Shown: positions 1 to 8,524, numbered from the stretch's first letter. The stretch: DNA of 64,000 bases from Streptomyces cavernae (GCF_004023625.1 NZ_RPDJ01000001.1:496001-560000), one strand, 5' to 3'. Numbers and translations are program-made. The notes: a model not told the origin generated them from the sequence alone.

Positions 1-235
1 CTTGGAGGTTCTCGGTGAAGGCATGCTGGATGGCCAGCAGGAGTCCTTCCTTGTCGCCGAACCGGCGGTAGATGCTGCCGACCGCCATGCCGGCCCGCTC
101 GGCGACCGCGGCCACGGTCAGCGCGTCCGCTCCGCCCTCTTCGAGCAGTGCGTACCCGGCCCGCATGAGGTCCTGCTGCGAACGGCGACTGCCTTCCCGG
201 AGGGCGGCAGGCCTGCGGGTGGGGGACTCGGTCAT
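1..235 (-). CDS. TetR/AcrR family regulator (N-terminal part, runs off the window)
   Basis: Reading leftward from an ATG at 235-233, the frame is open to the window edge, so only about 78 N-terminal residues are present. They contain a TetR-type helix-turn-helix: an alanine-rich helix (GYALLEEGGADALTVAAVAERAG) runs into the recognition-helix signature GSIYRRFGDKEGLLLAI. TetR proteins of this class usually repress a neighbouring divergent operon and are released by a small ligand. The gene is divergent from the flavin hydroxylase at 416, and two identical palindromes lie between them, so it probably controls both itself and that hydroxylase-hydrolase pair. The ligand-binding domain is outside the window, so no effector can be proposed. 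Confidence 0.88.
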   Translation of the reverse strand, partial: MTESPTRRPAALREGSRRSQQDLMRAGYALLEEGGADALTVAAVAERAGMAVGSIYRRFGDKEGLLLAIQHAFTENLQ

Positions 236-280
236 CTGCGCAGTTTACAGACCAGGCTCTTGACGTCCGTGTTGCCGGCA

Positions 281-321
281 TGTGAATCTCGCTTCACACA
301 AAATGTGAATCTAAATTCACA
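281..321. promoter_or_regulatory. Twin palindromic operator TGTGAA-N6-TTCACA
   Basis: Two perfect 18-bp palindromes of the form TGTGAA-N6-TTCACA lie at 281-298 and 304-321, with 23 bp between their centres (about two helical turns). They sit between the divergent TetR gene and the flavin hydroxylase and are AT-richer than their surroundings. This arrangement is typical of a TetR dimer-pair operator, so binding by the divergent regulator is the likely role, as an inference from position. Confidence 0.75.
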
Positions 322-415
322 CGAAGTGTGGCGTGCATCGCGCGGTCGAGCCGCCCCCTCTCCGTTCCCACCACCACCCCTCGCGATGGCGCGGGGCTGC
401 CTCTGGAGGTGTCTG

Positions 416-1972
416 ATGGCTCCGCACTACGACATCGCCGTCGTCGGCTACGGTCCGACCGGACTCGCCGCGGCCTCTCTGCTCGGTCGGCTCGGTCATC
501 GGGTGGTGGTCTGCGAGCGCTGGGCGGCGCTTTACGGGCTGCCCAGGCTCACCCACATCGACGACGAGACCGCGCGTACCGTCCAGGCGGCGGGCGATGT
601 CGAGGAGGCGCTGCGGGACTCGTCCCTGTGCGAGTACCTGTGGGTCAACGGCAAGGGCGAGACGCTGGTGCGCATCCCGGCGAACCCGGACGGTCCGATG
701 GGATATCCGGACCACATGGCCATGTACCAGCCGGACGTGGAGAGCGCGATCGACAAGCGTTTGCGGGGTTACGGCACGGTCGACGTCCGCCAGGGCTGGG
801 CGGTCACCGACCTCGACCAGGACGCCGACGGTGTCACCCTGCGCCTGTGCGGCTGGAACGCCGAGACACACTGTGCGGATGGTCCGCGCGACGAGGTCCG
901 GGCCCGCTATGTGATCGCCGCCGACGGCAGCCGCAGCTGGGTGCGGGAACTGCTCGGGGTTGAGCGTGAGGACTTCGGGTTCAACGAGAGTTGGGTCAAC
1001 ATCGACACCGAGTGGCTGCGCCCCCAGCCACCGGAGTTCGCCTACGGCACCCAGTACTGCGATCCCGCGCGCGGGCACATGACCATCAACATCGGCACAA
1101 CCCGCCAGCGCTTCGAGTTCGCCGTGCTGCCGGGGGAGACCCGCGAGGAGATGACCGCGCCGGAGACGGGCTGGCGGCTGCTGCGCGACTACCACGACCT
1201 GGGCCCGGACGACGTACGGATCACCCGTCAGCTCGTCTACGTCTTCGAGGCCCGCATCGCCACCCGCTGGCGCACCGGCAGGGTCTTCCTGGCCGGCGAC
1301 GCCGCCCACACCATGCCCCCTTACCTCGGCCAGGGCGCGTGCAGCGGCATCCGCGACGCCACCAACCTCGCCTGGAAACTCCACCTCGTCCTCGGTGGCC
1401 TGGCGCCCGAGGCTCTGCTGGACACCTACGAGAGCGAGCGCCGACCGCACGTCACCGCCCTCACCCACATGGCGATCGGCCTCGGCAGGGTCGCCAACAC
1501 CCACGACGTCGAGGCCGCGGCAGCCCGGGACGCCGCCTTCTTCGCGGGCAAGGTGCCCCCGCCGCCACCGTTCCCGCCCCTTGCCGACGGGGTGCTCAGA
1601 CCGGACGCGGACGCGCCCATCGGCACCCTCACCCCCCAGGGTCGCCTCCGCCTCGCCGACGGCCGCACGGGACGCTTCGACGACCTGACCGGATACGGCT
1701 TCGCCCTGGTCACCGCCGAAGATCCCACCGCCGCCCTCGGCCCCGACCGGCTCGCCAGGCTGACGCGCCTGGGCTGCACCGTGGTCGCCCTCGACACCGT
1801 CGACGACCTCGACGGGCGGCACCGGGAGTACCTCCAGCGGCTCGGCGCGGTCGCCTATCTGGCGCGCCCGGACTTCGTGCTGTTCGGCGCGGCGGCCGAC
1901 GCCGCGGACCTCGGCGCGCTCGTGGACGACCTGGACGACGCACTGTCCGGCACGGCCAAGGCGGTCGTATGA
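416..1972 (+). CDS. MhpA-like FAD-dependent aromatic hydroxylase
   Basis: A flavoprotein monooxygenase of about 518 residues, in the group that includes MhpA (3-(3-hydroxyphenyl)propionate hydroxylase) and resorcinol-type hydroxylases. These add a hydroxyl group ortho to a phenol using NAD(P)H and O2. The N-terminal Rossmann motif GYGPTGLAAASLLGRLG binds the ADP of FAD. A DG motif (ADGSRSWVRELLG) is mid-protein, and the GD motif is RVFLAGDAAHTMPPYLGQG. The C-terminal thioredoxin-like tail expected for the family follows. The start is the ATG after GGAGG at 405-410; upstream in-frame sequence overlaps the operator. The stop overlaps the next start (ATGA), so the two genes are translationally coupled. 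The exact phenol is unknown. Confidence 0.88.
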   Translation: MAPHYDIAVVGYGPTGLAAASLLGRLGHRVVVCERWAALYGLPRLTHIDDETARTVQAAGDVEEALRDSSLCEYLWVNGKGETLVRIPANPDGPMGYPDHMAMYQPDVESAIDKRLRGYGTVDVRQGWAVTDLDQDADGVTLRLCGWNAETHCADGPRDEVRARYVIAADGSRSWVRELLGVEREDFGFNESWVNIDTEWLRPQPPEFAYGTQYCDPARGHMTINIGTTRQRFEFAVLPGETREEMTAPETGWRLLRDYHDLGPDDVRITRQLVYVFEARIATRWRTGRVFLAGDAAHTMPPYLGQGACSGIRDATNLAWKLHLVLGGLAPEALLDTYESERRPHVTALTHMAIGLGRVANTHDVEAAAARDAAFFAGKVPPPPPFPPLADGVLRPDADAPIGTLTPQGRLRLADGRTGRFDDLTGYGFALVTAEDPTAALGPDRLARLTRLGCTVVALDTVDDLDGRHREYLQRLGAVAYLARPDFVLFGAAADAADLGALVDDLDDALSGTAKAVV

Positions 1973-3063
1973 CGGCCGCGGTCCCCGGGACGGCCTCCAT
2001 GCCGCCGCTGGTGGCGGCCCAGCACCGGGCCATGCCCTTCACACGGCTCACCGACTGCGGCATGGACCCGGCCGACGCCCGCCGCCTGCTTGCCGACACC
2101 GCGGCCGGGACACCGTGGCAGGACGCCGCCGCGGCCATCGCACAGACGCAACTGGAACGGGCCCGCGTGGCGGAGGAGTCGGGGCACCGCACGACCGCCC
2201 GGCAGGCGTACCGATACGCCTCCGCGGCGTGGATGTTCGCGCAGATGGCTTACCAGACCGACACCGCGGAGAAGCGGGGTTTGTACGCCCGGCACACCGC
2301 CGCGACCGCCGCCCTCGCACCCGCCGTGGAGCGCGTGGAGATCCCGCATCACGACGGGCGGCTCCGCGGCTGGCTGTGCCTGCCGCCGACCGACGAGGCT
2401 CAGGCCACCGTCATCGTCTGGGGCGGGCTCAGCGGCTGGGGCGCCGCATACCTGCCCGTCGCCGACGCCTATACCGCACGTGGTCTGGCCTGCCTGCTCG
2501 CGGAAGGTCCGGGGCAGGGCGAGTCGCGGCTGCGTCACGGACTGTACGTCGACGAGCGGGTCACCGAGGGCTTCGCCCGCTTCGTCGACCTGGTCGAGTG
2601 TGACCCCCGCCTCGGCGGCGCGATCGGGGTGCAGGGCGTCAGCTTCGGCGGCCTGTTCGCCGCCCACCTGGCCGCCGCCGATCCGCGCGTCGGCGCGGTG
2701 GTGGTCAACGGCGCACCGGCCGCGCCCACGGTCCCCGAATTCCGCACCGCCCGCGAGCAGATGGCCGCCGTGGTCGGCACCGACGATCCGGACCGGGTGG
2801 CCGAGGTCATGGACGTCCTGCGCTTCGACCCGGACAAGCACCGCATCGCCTGCCCGCTGCTCCTGCTGCACGGCGGCCAGGACCCCCTGGCCCGCTACGA
2901 GGACCAGGAGCCCTTCCTGCGTGCCGCCGACCCCGCCGCCGCGACCGTCCGCATCTGGCCCGACGGCGAGCACACCCTCTACAACCACGCGGCCGAACGC
3001 GACGCGCTCACCGGCGACTGGTTCACCGACCACCTCACCGGCCAGGGCACCGCGAAAGGCTAG
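1969..3063 (+). CDS. Alpha/beta hydrolase (FrsA / dihydroxypseudooxynicotine-hydrolase-like)
   Basis: A 364-residue serine hydrolase with an N-terminal helical cap (about residues 1-125) ahead of the alpha/beta fold. The nucleophile elbow is GVSFGG near residue 225. The acid is the Asp of GGQDPL near residue 305 and the histidine lies in DGEHTLYN near residue 335. Family members with this cap cleave C-C bonds in ring-opened products or hydrolyse esters. The four-base ATGA overlap with the flavin hydroxylase suggests it acts on the product of that pathway. No secretion signal is visible. The exact substrate cannot be assigned. Confidence 0.82.
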   Translation: MTAAVPGTASMPPLVAAQHRAMPFTRLTDCGMDPADARRLLADTAAGTPWQDAAAAIAQTQLERARVAEESGHRTTARQAYRYASAAWMFAQMAYQTDTAEKRGLYARHTAATAALAPAVERVEIPHHDGRLRGWLCLPPTDEAQATVIVWGGLSGWGAAYLPVADAYTARGLACLLAEGPGQGESRLRHGLYVDERVTEGFARFVDLVECDPRLGGAIGVQGVSFGGLFAAHLAAADPRVGAVVVNGAPAAPTVPEFRTAREQMAAVVGTDDPDRVAEVMDVLRFDPDKHRIACPLLLLHGGQDPLARYEDQEPFLRAADPAAATVRIWPDGEHTLYNHAAERDALTGDWFTDHLTGQGTAKG

Positions 3064-3070
3064 GAACATC

Positions 3071-3148
3071 GAACCCACGATCCAGGAGTGGGAGGCCGCG
3101 ATCGGTTTCCTCACCGCCGTCGGCCACATGTGCGACGACACGCGCCAC
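3071..3148 (+). pseudogene. Remnant of intradiol (hydroxyquinol/catechol 1,2-) dioxygenase N-terminus
   Basis: Eight bases after the hydrolase stop, 26 codons read EPTIQEWEAAIGFLTAVG and then HMCDDTRH. This resembles the N-terminal helical region of hydroxyquinol or catechol 1,2-dioxygenases (consensus TxEEWxxAIxFLTxTGQMCxDxRQEF). The match stops abruptly at about 3148, where the other strand begins to encode the end of an aldehyde dehydrogenase. No start codon or catalytic Tyr/His residues remain, so it cannot work. It suggests the hydroxylase and hydrolase once belonged to a ring-cleavage operon. The identification rests on a short stretch. Confidence 0.5.
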
Positions 3149-3700
3149 TTGAGCTCCAGGAATTCGTCGAGGCCGTGGATGGAGCCTTCGCGGCTCAGGG
3201 GTCCTTGCACTATGCCCGCCCGGGTCGCGCGGCCTGGCACCGCTCCCCCAAGCTCTCGGCTGCGCTCGAGCAGGGGGCACCCCCATCCAGGGCTCTCCGG
3301 CGCCTTGCGATGCACGGCACCAGACCACGCGACCTCATCGGACGCTCATAGTGCAAGGACCCCTTATGCCGACTGCTCGACGCCTCCGAAGGGGGCGTCT
3401 CGTTGGAGATCAGACCGGTGTTGATGCCGACCATGCCTGCCTCCAGGGCGGCGACGACGCGCCAGACGCGCTCGGCGTCCTTGGCGAACAGGTAGGCGGC
3501 GAGGCCGCATTCCGTGTCGTTGACCATGCGGGTCGCATCGGTCTCGTCGGTGAACCGGACCAGTGGGGTCACCGGGCCGCAGGTCTCCTCGCGAGTGACG
3601 GCCATCTCGGCGGTGACGCCGGTCAGGACGGTCGGCTCGTAGAAGAGACCACCGCGTGCGTGGCGCCTGCCGCCCTTCAGGACGTTACGTGACGCGGTTG
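3149..3700 (-). pseudogene. Aldehyde (succinate-semialdehyde type) dehydrogenase, C-terminal relic split by a MITE
   Basis: The minus strand encodes the last quarter of a GabD-like NAD(P)-dependent aldehyde dehydrogenase: GGLFYEPTVLTGVTAEM, then an EET-GPV block where the usual Phe is Cys, then GMVGINTGLISNE. One extra base after SNE shifts the frame (restored reading: PFGGVEQS). The 168-bp element at 3197-3364 then interrupts the gene, and the terminal segment LSREGSIHGLDEFLELK resumes beyond it. The N-terminal three quarters, including the catalytic Cys region, are missing above about 3700. The gene is clearly dead. Its former role may have been in the same aromatic or semialdehyde pathway. 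Confidence 0.8.
3197..3364. mobile_element. MITE-like element with 18-bp perfect terminal inverted repeats
   Basis: A 168-bp segment is bounded by perfect 18-bp inverted repeats, AGGGGTCCTTGCACTATG at 3197-3214 and its reverse complement at 3347-3364. It contains no ORF of its own. Inside, at about 3243-3288, is an imperfect C-run/G-run hairpin with a CTCGGCTGCGCTCGAGC core of the kind scattered through Streptomyces genomes. It interrupts the aldehyde dehydrogenase relic between the codons for EQSG and LSREGS. I could not define a clean target-site duplication. It is likely mobilised in trans by a full-length insertion sequence with the same ends. Confidence 0.75.
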
Positions 3701-3970
3701 GCGCTGAGGCAGGCCGGCGCCCGGAGCTTGTCCCCGAGGGGCCTCCGCAAGCCGGGGCCCGTCGCCACAGCGCGCGACCACCGGGCAACGCATGGCAGAT
3801 CGCCCGGAACGGAACGCTCCCACACTTCTCGGCCACATGCGTCTCGGCTGCCACGCGTCGGCTAAGCCATCGTCCGCGGGAGCGATGCGGTAAGCACGAC
3901 GGTCGTGGGCCTCATGCGGTTCCCCGGCGTGACAAGCTGTGCTTTCCACTGCCGAACCCAGGAGGTCACC

Positions 3971-4213
3971 ATGGCCGCAGAATCCGCATCACAGGAAGGT
4001 TCGGAGTCCGCTGACGTCGAGAGCCCTGTCATTTCGCCCGACGATGACGGCCGGTACGACCTGAAGCGCAAGTTTCGCGAGGCCCTGGCGCGCAAGCGCG
4101 GTATGCAGGCGGACGCCGCCGAGATCGCTGCGAGCACCGATGCGTCAAAGGTCCGCGGCGCGCACGGTCCGGCTGCGAACCAGCGGTCGTTCCGACGTAA
4201 GAGCGGCGGTTGA
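3971..4213 (+). CDS. Small DUF5302-family protein
   Basis: An 80-residue acidic-then-basic protein beginning MAAESASQEGSESADVES, with the core DDDGRYDLKRKFREALARK that I recognise as the DUF5302 signature of actinomycetes. There is no signal peptide or membrane segment. The function is unknown; the charged helical centre followed by an Arg/Lys/Gly tail suggests a small soluble protein. The ATG is preceded by a strong AGGAGG site (3959-3965) with normal spacing. It stands alone, apparently monocistronic. Confidence 0.8.
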   Translation: MAAESASQEGSESADVESPVISPDDDGRYDLKRKFREALARKRGMQADAAEIAASTDASKVRGAHGPAANQRSFRRKSGG

Positions 4214-4592
4214 GCCCAAGACGGCCGCTTGATGGGATGCGGCAGGACACGGCCCGGCAGCCATGCCAATGACTTGGGCCGGTTCTGCCGGGCGACGAGG
4301 AAAAGGTTTCGTTCAGGCGGTGCCCAGCGGCTGGACATACCGGGATGCCTGTTCAACCGCTGCGAGCTGTTTGGGTACCACAGGCGATGAGCGCCCGCGA
4401 ACGCGCCCTTGGCGGGCGGTTCAGCTCCAGGTGCCCGCCGGTGGCGAAGCCGCCAGGGGCTTCGCCTGGCGGACAGCCGGACGCTGGGGAGTGGGCGGCG
4501 GGCTCGTAGGAGGGTGGACGTCTCCACGGTCGGCTCCGCCCGTATCGTGTACGAGGCGGTCCGCGGGGTGCGGCGGCAGGGAGGACGGGGTC
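4214..4592. other. Intergenic stretch with a possible terminator hairpin
   Basis: I see no credible coding sequence here. Positions 4450-4472 form an 8-bp perfect stem (CCGCCAGG / CCTGGCGG) around a short loop, which could act as a transcription terminator. No T-run follows, as is common in Streptomyces. Confidence 0.4.
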
Positions 4593-4790
4593 ATGACCAT
4601 GTGCAAGAAATGCGGTGTGCGAAAGCGCCGTTGGTCCCGTTCCTGCACCCGGTGCCGTTCGGAGTCGGGCCGGGCGTCCTCCGACGTGGCCGTGGCCGCC
4701 GCCGACGTGGCTGTGGAGTACGGACTGCTTGGGTGGATCAGGCGAGGAGTCACGGGAGTTGTCCGGCTGGTGATGCGTACGCTCGACTGA
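4593..4790 (+). CDS. Small zinc-ribbon-like protein
   Basis: A 65-residue protein starting MTMCKKCGVRKRRWSRSCTRC. The two CxxC pairs (Cys-4/7 and Cys-18/21) spaced by a basic stretch look like a rubredoxin-type zinc knuckle. A weakly amphipathic C-terminal half (VAVAAADVAVEYGLLGWIRRGVTGVVRLVMRTLD) could contact membrane or a partner protein. A purine-rich GGGAGGA precedes the start; a second ATG two codons later is possible. No family name is recognised and the role is unknown. Confidence 0.55.
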   Translation: MTMCKKCGVRKRRWSRSCTRCRSESGRASSDVAVAAADVAVEYGLLGWIRRGVTGVVRLVMRTLD

Positions 4791-5069
4791 TTCGTTGCGC
4801 CCTTCCCCTCTCACGGTGGGCGTCGAGCCGCATGGAGGTTCAGCAGGTTCTGTGGCCCGGGCCGCCGAGGTATTGGCGTGTGACATCGCAGGCGCAGGCG
4901 CCGCCGACATGTCGCTGGTGGCTTGCGCGATCGGTGAACCACGACCCGGACACGTGCTTCCCGGTCCTGCGCGAGACGGGCTGCCCGCGCGGGCCGTGAA
5001 CTGCCGCGCGCATCCGTACCGAGGCATGTCGTCTTCACAGGGATACGCGACCAGAGTCAGGAGATACAG

Positions 5070-5918
5070 GTGAACACTTGGCAGCCTTCGTCGTCAGTCG
5101 TGCCTTCCTGGCCCCGCTGCGGGCACGGCGCCGATACCGCGACGGGCCCCCTGGGCTGCCCCGGCATCCTGGTTCCCGGCCACGCCGTGTGCCTGGCGCA
5201 CCTGAGCGGCACCGCCCGCGACGCCTACCTCGCCAGTGTGGGCCCCGGTGCCGACATCGACCTTCGCGGGACGCCCGTGACGGGAGAACTCCTCGCCGAC
5301 CTCCGCAACGCCGCGGTCGACTTCGACGCCGGGGAGGTCAACTTCGGTGCCGTCCGGTTCGATGGGGCGCGGTTCTCCGGGGACGCCGACTTTGGTGAGA
5401 TACGGTTCTCCGGCCCCGCCCGGTTCGACGGGGCACGCTTTCCCGAAGACGCCACCTTCGTCGACGCCAAGTTCACCGGAGGGGGCGCCTGGTTCGACGG
5501 GGCGACGTTCACCGGCGACGCGTGGTTCGACAGGGCGCGGTTCTCCTGTGATGCATCGTTCGAGGAGGCGCTGTTCTCGGGTGATGCCTCGTTCGAGGAT
5601 GTGCGGATCTTCGGCACCGCCAAGTTCAGCGGGACGCGGTTCACTTGCGACGCCTGGTTCGGCGGCGCGCGGTTCGGCGGCGATGCCGATTTCAGCGGGG
5701 CGCGGTTCTCCTGCGACGCTTTGTTCGGCGAGAGCTGGTTCCGCGGTACCGCCCGGTTCGACGAAGTGCGGTTCTCCCGCGAGGTGATCTTCGGTAGAGC
5801 GCGGTTGTCCAGCGAGCCCGACTTCGGCAAAGCGGAGTTCGCGAGCGACCCCGACTTCGACGAAGCGGAGATCTCCAGCGGCATCGAGTTCGACGAGACC
5901 GAGTTCTCCTGTCAGTAG
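5070..5918 (+). CDS. Pentapeptide-repeat protein
   Basis: A 282-residue protein from a GTG start with a CAGGAG site at 5058-5063. Residues 1-90 form a distinct head with scattered Cys/His (RCGHGADTATGPLGC, CLAH). From about residue 90 to the end nearly every fifth position is Phe inside A(D/R/S)F-x-x-A-R-F type units, repeated over 30 times, the hallmark of the right-handed quadrilateral beta-helix. Some family members mimic DNA and protect gyrase, but most in actinomycetes have no known task, so resistance should not be assumed. It appears monocistronic. Confidence 0.85.
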   Translation: MNTWQPSSSVVPSWPRCGHGADTATGPLGCPGILVPGHAVCLAHLSGTARDAYLASVGPGADIDLRGTPVTGELLADLRNAAVDFDAGEVNFGAVRFDGARFSGDADFGEIRFSGPARFDGARFPEDATFVDAKFTGGGAWFDGATFTGDAWFDRARFSCDASFEEALFSGDASFEDVRIFGTAKFSGTRFTCDAWFGGARFGGDADFSGARFSCDALFGESWFRGTARFDEVRFSREVIFGRARLSSEPDFGKAEFASDPDFDEAEISSGIEFDETEFSCQ

Positions 5919-6577
5919 GCGTCGGGCTTGAGGTGCTGAGGCGATATCCGAAGTAACAGCACCTCGCCGCCGTCCGGCACGTCGGGCGTCAGCAGTGCGA
6001 TCGCGGCATCGGCGACGACGAGGTCGACGTCACCGTAGAACGCGTTCCTGAGTTGCTCGCGATACCCGGGCTCCGCGGAGGCGATGTCGAGCCTCAGCGC
6101 ACCGATGGCGGCGGGTCCGCTCGGAGCGAGGTGCGACGAGGTCACCGGCGTCCTCGGGCACGCGGACATAAGCGAGCGCAGGTACTCCCGAGGCGGGCAT
6201 GAACGCGGTCACGTACACAGCATGGGCGACCAACTGCGGCGCTTGTTGGGCGACTCGGGTAAGGACCGTGCCGCCCATGCTGTGGGCCACCACGGTCACA
6301 GGGCCACCACACCGACCTGTTTGATCTGCGAGACCAGCAGGTCAGCAGCTTGGCCGAGGTCGACTCCGGCCACGGGCGAGGCCTCGGCGGCGATCGCTTG
6401 CGGGACGAACGGCCGTGCGTTGACCGACTGGGGGCGCTGAGCCCGTAGACCGTGCCCGACCATGTCGACAGCGGCAGTGGCGCGGCCGGTACTCGCAATG
6501 TGGGCGATGACTTCGCTCCAGCACCAGGAGCCGTGCCAGTAACCATGCAGGAAGAGGAGGGGCGTGGACGTACTCAT
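5912..6577 (-). pseudogene. Alpha/beta hydrolase, frameshifted and 3'-truncated
   Basis: The minus strand encodes an esterase-like alpha/beta hydrolase in three frames. It begins MSTSTPLLFLHGYWHGSWCW (oxyanion HG motif) and first breaks near 6298. It resumes as GPVTVVAHSMGGTVLTRVA (nucleophile elbow), then breaks again near 6140 and continues as AIGALRLDIASAEPGYREQL and FYGDVD. The end of the fold carrying the catalytic histidine is missing, and the reading frame runs into the tail of the pentapeptide gene. Two frameshifts plus the lost histidine region make it non-functional. Confidence 0.78.
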
Positions 6578-6899
6578 GGGGGCCCTTGTGGCTAATAGTG
6601 TGCTGACGGAACGCGCCGTTCGCGACGGCGTTTTGTGATGCGCTGGAGGTCACCGTGGGCAGCGGCCCGGCCGGGGTGTCGGGCCGCGAGGGCAGGCCGC
6701 CGAAGTGCCGGTGGTGCCCGACCGCGACCGATGATGTGGCCCTCGGCCAAGGGGCAGGCCGAGTGCACCGCGCCGGGGCCACGGTGAACGAGGATCGAGC
6801 TACCGCGCCCGCAGGCTCCCGAACGCCACGGTGCCCCCGTCGACAACGAGGCGGGGCGCGCTCGTCCGTGCCCGGGTCAGTCCGGGCACGGTGTCAGCC
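6578..6899. other. Intergenic stretch, no supported gene
   Basis: No reading frame here shows a recognisable domain or convincing codon pattern. It lies between two relics (hydrolase and LivF) and is probably degraded sequence. Confidence 0.4.
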
Positions 6900-7353
6900 G
6901 GGCACGGTCCCGCGGGCCCTGCGGCTCTCGCGGATTCCATAGCTGTGCGACAGCCCCTCCGTCGGGCCGCCCATTGCCACCCGGCCGAGTTCAAGGGCGT
7001 AAATGGCTCTCGTACTGACCGCTTGCGGTGGGGGTGAGTCCTCCTCTTCGCAGATGATCGACGGTCGGGTCGCCGAACACGTGCCGCCCATTGGGCACCT
7101 GTGTCGGCCCGCAGGCCAAGGCCGCCGCCGGATCGGCCCCATCGATCCGCCGGCCCAGGAAATTGATCGACCCTGCGCCGATCGCAACGCCGTGCAGTGG
7201 ATGGCCGCCGGAAACAGCGCACTGCGGTGTCCTGCCCGCACCGCTGGTGCCCAGGAGCGCCACCGCACCCGACTCGGTGGCCAAGAGGTCCGTCCTGCGC
7301 AGGGCCGGCTCCCGCGTGCCGTACCGGGCGACGAGCCCTTCGTTGCCGTACAT
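6900..7353 (-). pseudogene. LivF-like ABC ATPase relic
   Basis: On the minus strand the frame reads ARYGTREPALRRTDL, then a Walker A remnant LLGTSGAGRT (normally LLGxNGAGKTT, the Lys is Arg here). GSINFLGRRIDGADPAAA and a Q-loop-region segment TQVPNGRHVFGD follow. It then jumps frame near 7005 to LELGRVAMGGPTEGLSHSYGIRE, the C-terminal end of a LivF protein. About 110 residues carrying the signature motif and Walker B are missing. It is a dead copy of the gene type that is intact at 52292-53104 and lies beside the same operator class, so it may be the leftover of a duplicated importer. Confidence 0.72.
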
Positions 7354-7406
7354 CCAGCCTCCCGACAGTGCCGTCCGGTAAACGTCTCTGCTATGTTGCC
7401 GAATCC

Positions 7407-7426
7407 GTTATCGATCGTTCGTTAAG
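7407..7426. promoter_or_regulatory. Shared TetR operator, copy 1
   Basis: GTTATCGATCGTTCGTTAAG matches the palindromic pattern (C/G)TTA(A/T)CGA(T/A)CG(T/A)TCG seen before six other sites in this window. It lies 57 bp upstream of the F420-type oxidoreductase start and is probably bound by the TetR proteins encoded at 9275 and/or 57358. Confidence 0.68.
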
Positions 7427-7483
7427 TGGCGGTAATCTATCTGGGTGACCGTCGTCACGAGCGTCAAGACATCGGAGGTCGGC

Positions 7484-8524
7484 ATGCGGATCGGCACGAC
7501 GCTGAGTTACAGCGGCAGTTTCATGGAGGCGGCGGCCGGTCTGAGGGACCTCGAGGCCGCCGGAGTCGAGATCGCGTTCGTGGCGGAAGCGTATTCGTTC
7601 GACGCTGTGAGTCAGCTGGGGTATCTGGCCGCGGTGACCGATCGGATGCACCTCGCCTCGGCCATCCTGCCCATCTACACGCGCACACCGTCGCTGATCG
7701 CGATGACCGCGGCCGGTTTGGACTACGTGTCGGGCGGCCGGTTCACCCTCGGACTTGGCGCCTCCGGGCCGCAGGTGGTTGAAGGGTTCCACGGCGTGCC
7801 GTACGACGCGCCGATCGCCCGCACCCGCGAGGTCGTGGAGATCTGCCGCCGGGTGTGGAGCCGCGAGTCGGTCGTGCACTCCGGCCGCCACTACCGGCTC
7901 CCGTTGCCCGCCGAGCAGGGCACCGGGCTCGGCAAGCCACTGAAGCTCATCAACCACCCGGTGCGCGACCGCATCCCGATCATGCTCGCCGCCATAGGCC
8001 CCAAGAACGTGGAACTCGCCGCCGAGGTAGCCGAGGGGTGGCTGCCGATCTTCGTGCACCCCGCGATGCTGGGCGAGGTGTGGGGCCCCTCGCTCGCTGC
8101 CGGCAAGGCCCGCCGCTCCCCGAGCCTCGGCCCGCTGGACATCGTGGTCACCATGAACCTGGCCATCGGTGACGACGTGGATCACCTGCTCGACCGGGGC
8201 CGCCGGCAACTCGCGCTGTACATCGGCGGGATGGGTGCCCGGGGAAAGAACTTTTACAACAACCTGGCCCGGCGGTATGGCTACGAGCGCGAGGCCGAGC
8301 TGATCCAGGATCTCTACCTCTCCGGACGGAAGCAGGAGGCGGAAGCCGCTGTGCCGGCGGATCTGTTGCGCGCCACCTCGCTGGTCGGGCCCAAGGGCTA
8401 CGTGGTCGAGCGGCTGGCAGAGCTGGCCGCCTGCGGGGTCACCACGGTCAGCGTCAAGCCGCTGGCGGACACCCATGCGGAACGGGTCGCCATTGTCGAG
8501 CAACTGCGTGACCTGATGCCGTGA
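7484..8524 (+). CDS. LLM-class (F420-dependent-type) flavin oxidoreductase
   Basis: A 346-residue TIM-barrel protein of the luciferase-like monooxygenase superfamily. It opens MRIGTTLSYSGSF and has the characteristic core TDRMHLASAILPIYTRTPSLIAMTAAGLD and GGRFTLGLGASGPQVVEGFHG. This matches F420-dependent oxidoreductases related to Mycobacterium Rv3520c. These transfer hydride between coenzyme F420 and a substrate, often an acyl-CoA, lipid or sterol-side-chain intermediate. A GTG 39 bases earlier is in frame, but GGAGG at 7474-7478 favours the ATG. It is the only intact catabolic gene of the 6.9-10.6 kb locus and keeps its operator, so it may still be expressed with the 52-64 kb system. Confidence 0.85.
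   Translation: MRIGTTLSYSGSFMEAAAGLRDLEAAGVEIAFVAEAYSFDAVSQLGYLAAVTDRMHLASAILPIYTRTPSLIAMTAAGLDYVSGGRFTLGLGASGPQVVEGFHGVPYDAPIARTREVVEICRRVWSRESVVHSGRHYRLPLPAEQGTGLGKPLKLINHPVRDRIPIMLAAIGPKNVELAAEVAEGWLPIFVHPAMLGEVWGPSLAAGKARRSPSLGPLDIVVTMNLAIGDDVDHLLDRGRRQLALYIGGMGARGKNFYNNLARRYGYEREAELIQDLYLSGRKQEAEAAVPADLLRATSLVGPKGYVVERLAELAACGVTTVSVKPLADTHAERVAIVEQLRDLMP

Noticed and set aside
317..1822. Long minus-strand ORF opposite the flavin hydroxylase
   Set aside because: It lacks any recognisable motif and overlaps the operator; the plus-strand gene has the complete FAD motifs and a ribosome site.
4795..5073. Short plus-strand ORF before the pentapeptide gene
   Set aside because: No family resemblance, and it overlaps the ribosome site and start of the better-supported gene.
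5350..5918. Tandem repeat array that could be taken for a CRISPR or minisatellite
   Set aside because: The periodicity is 15 bases with changing sequence and corresponds to pentapeptide repeats in an open frame.
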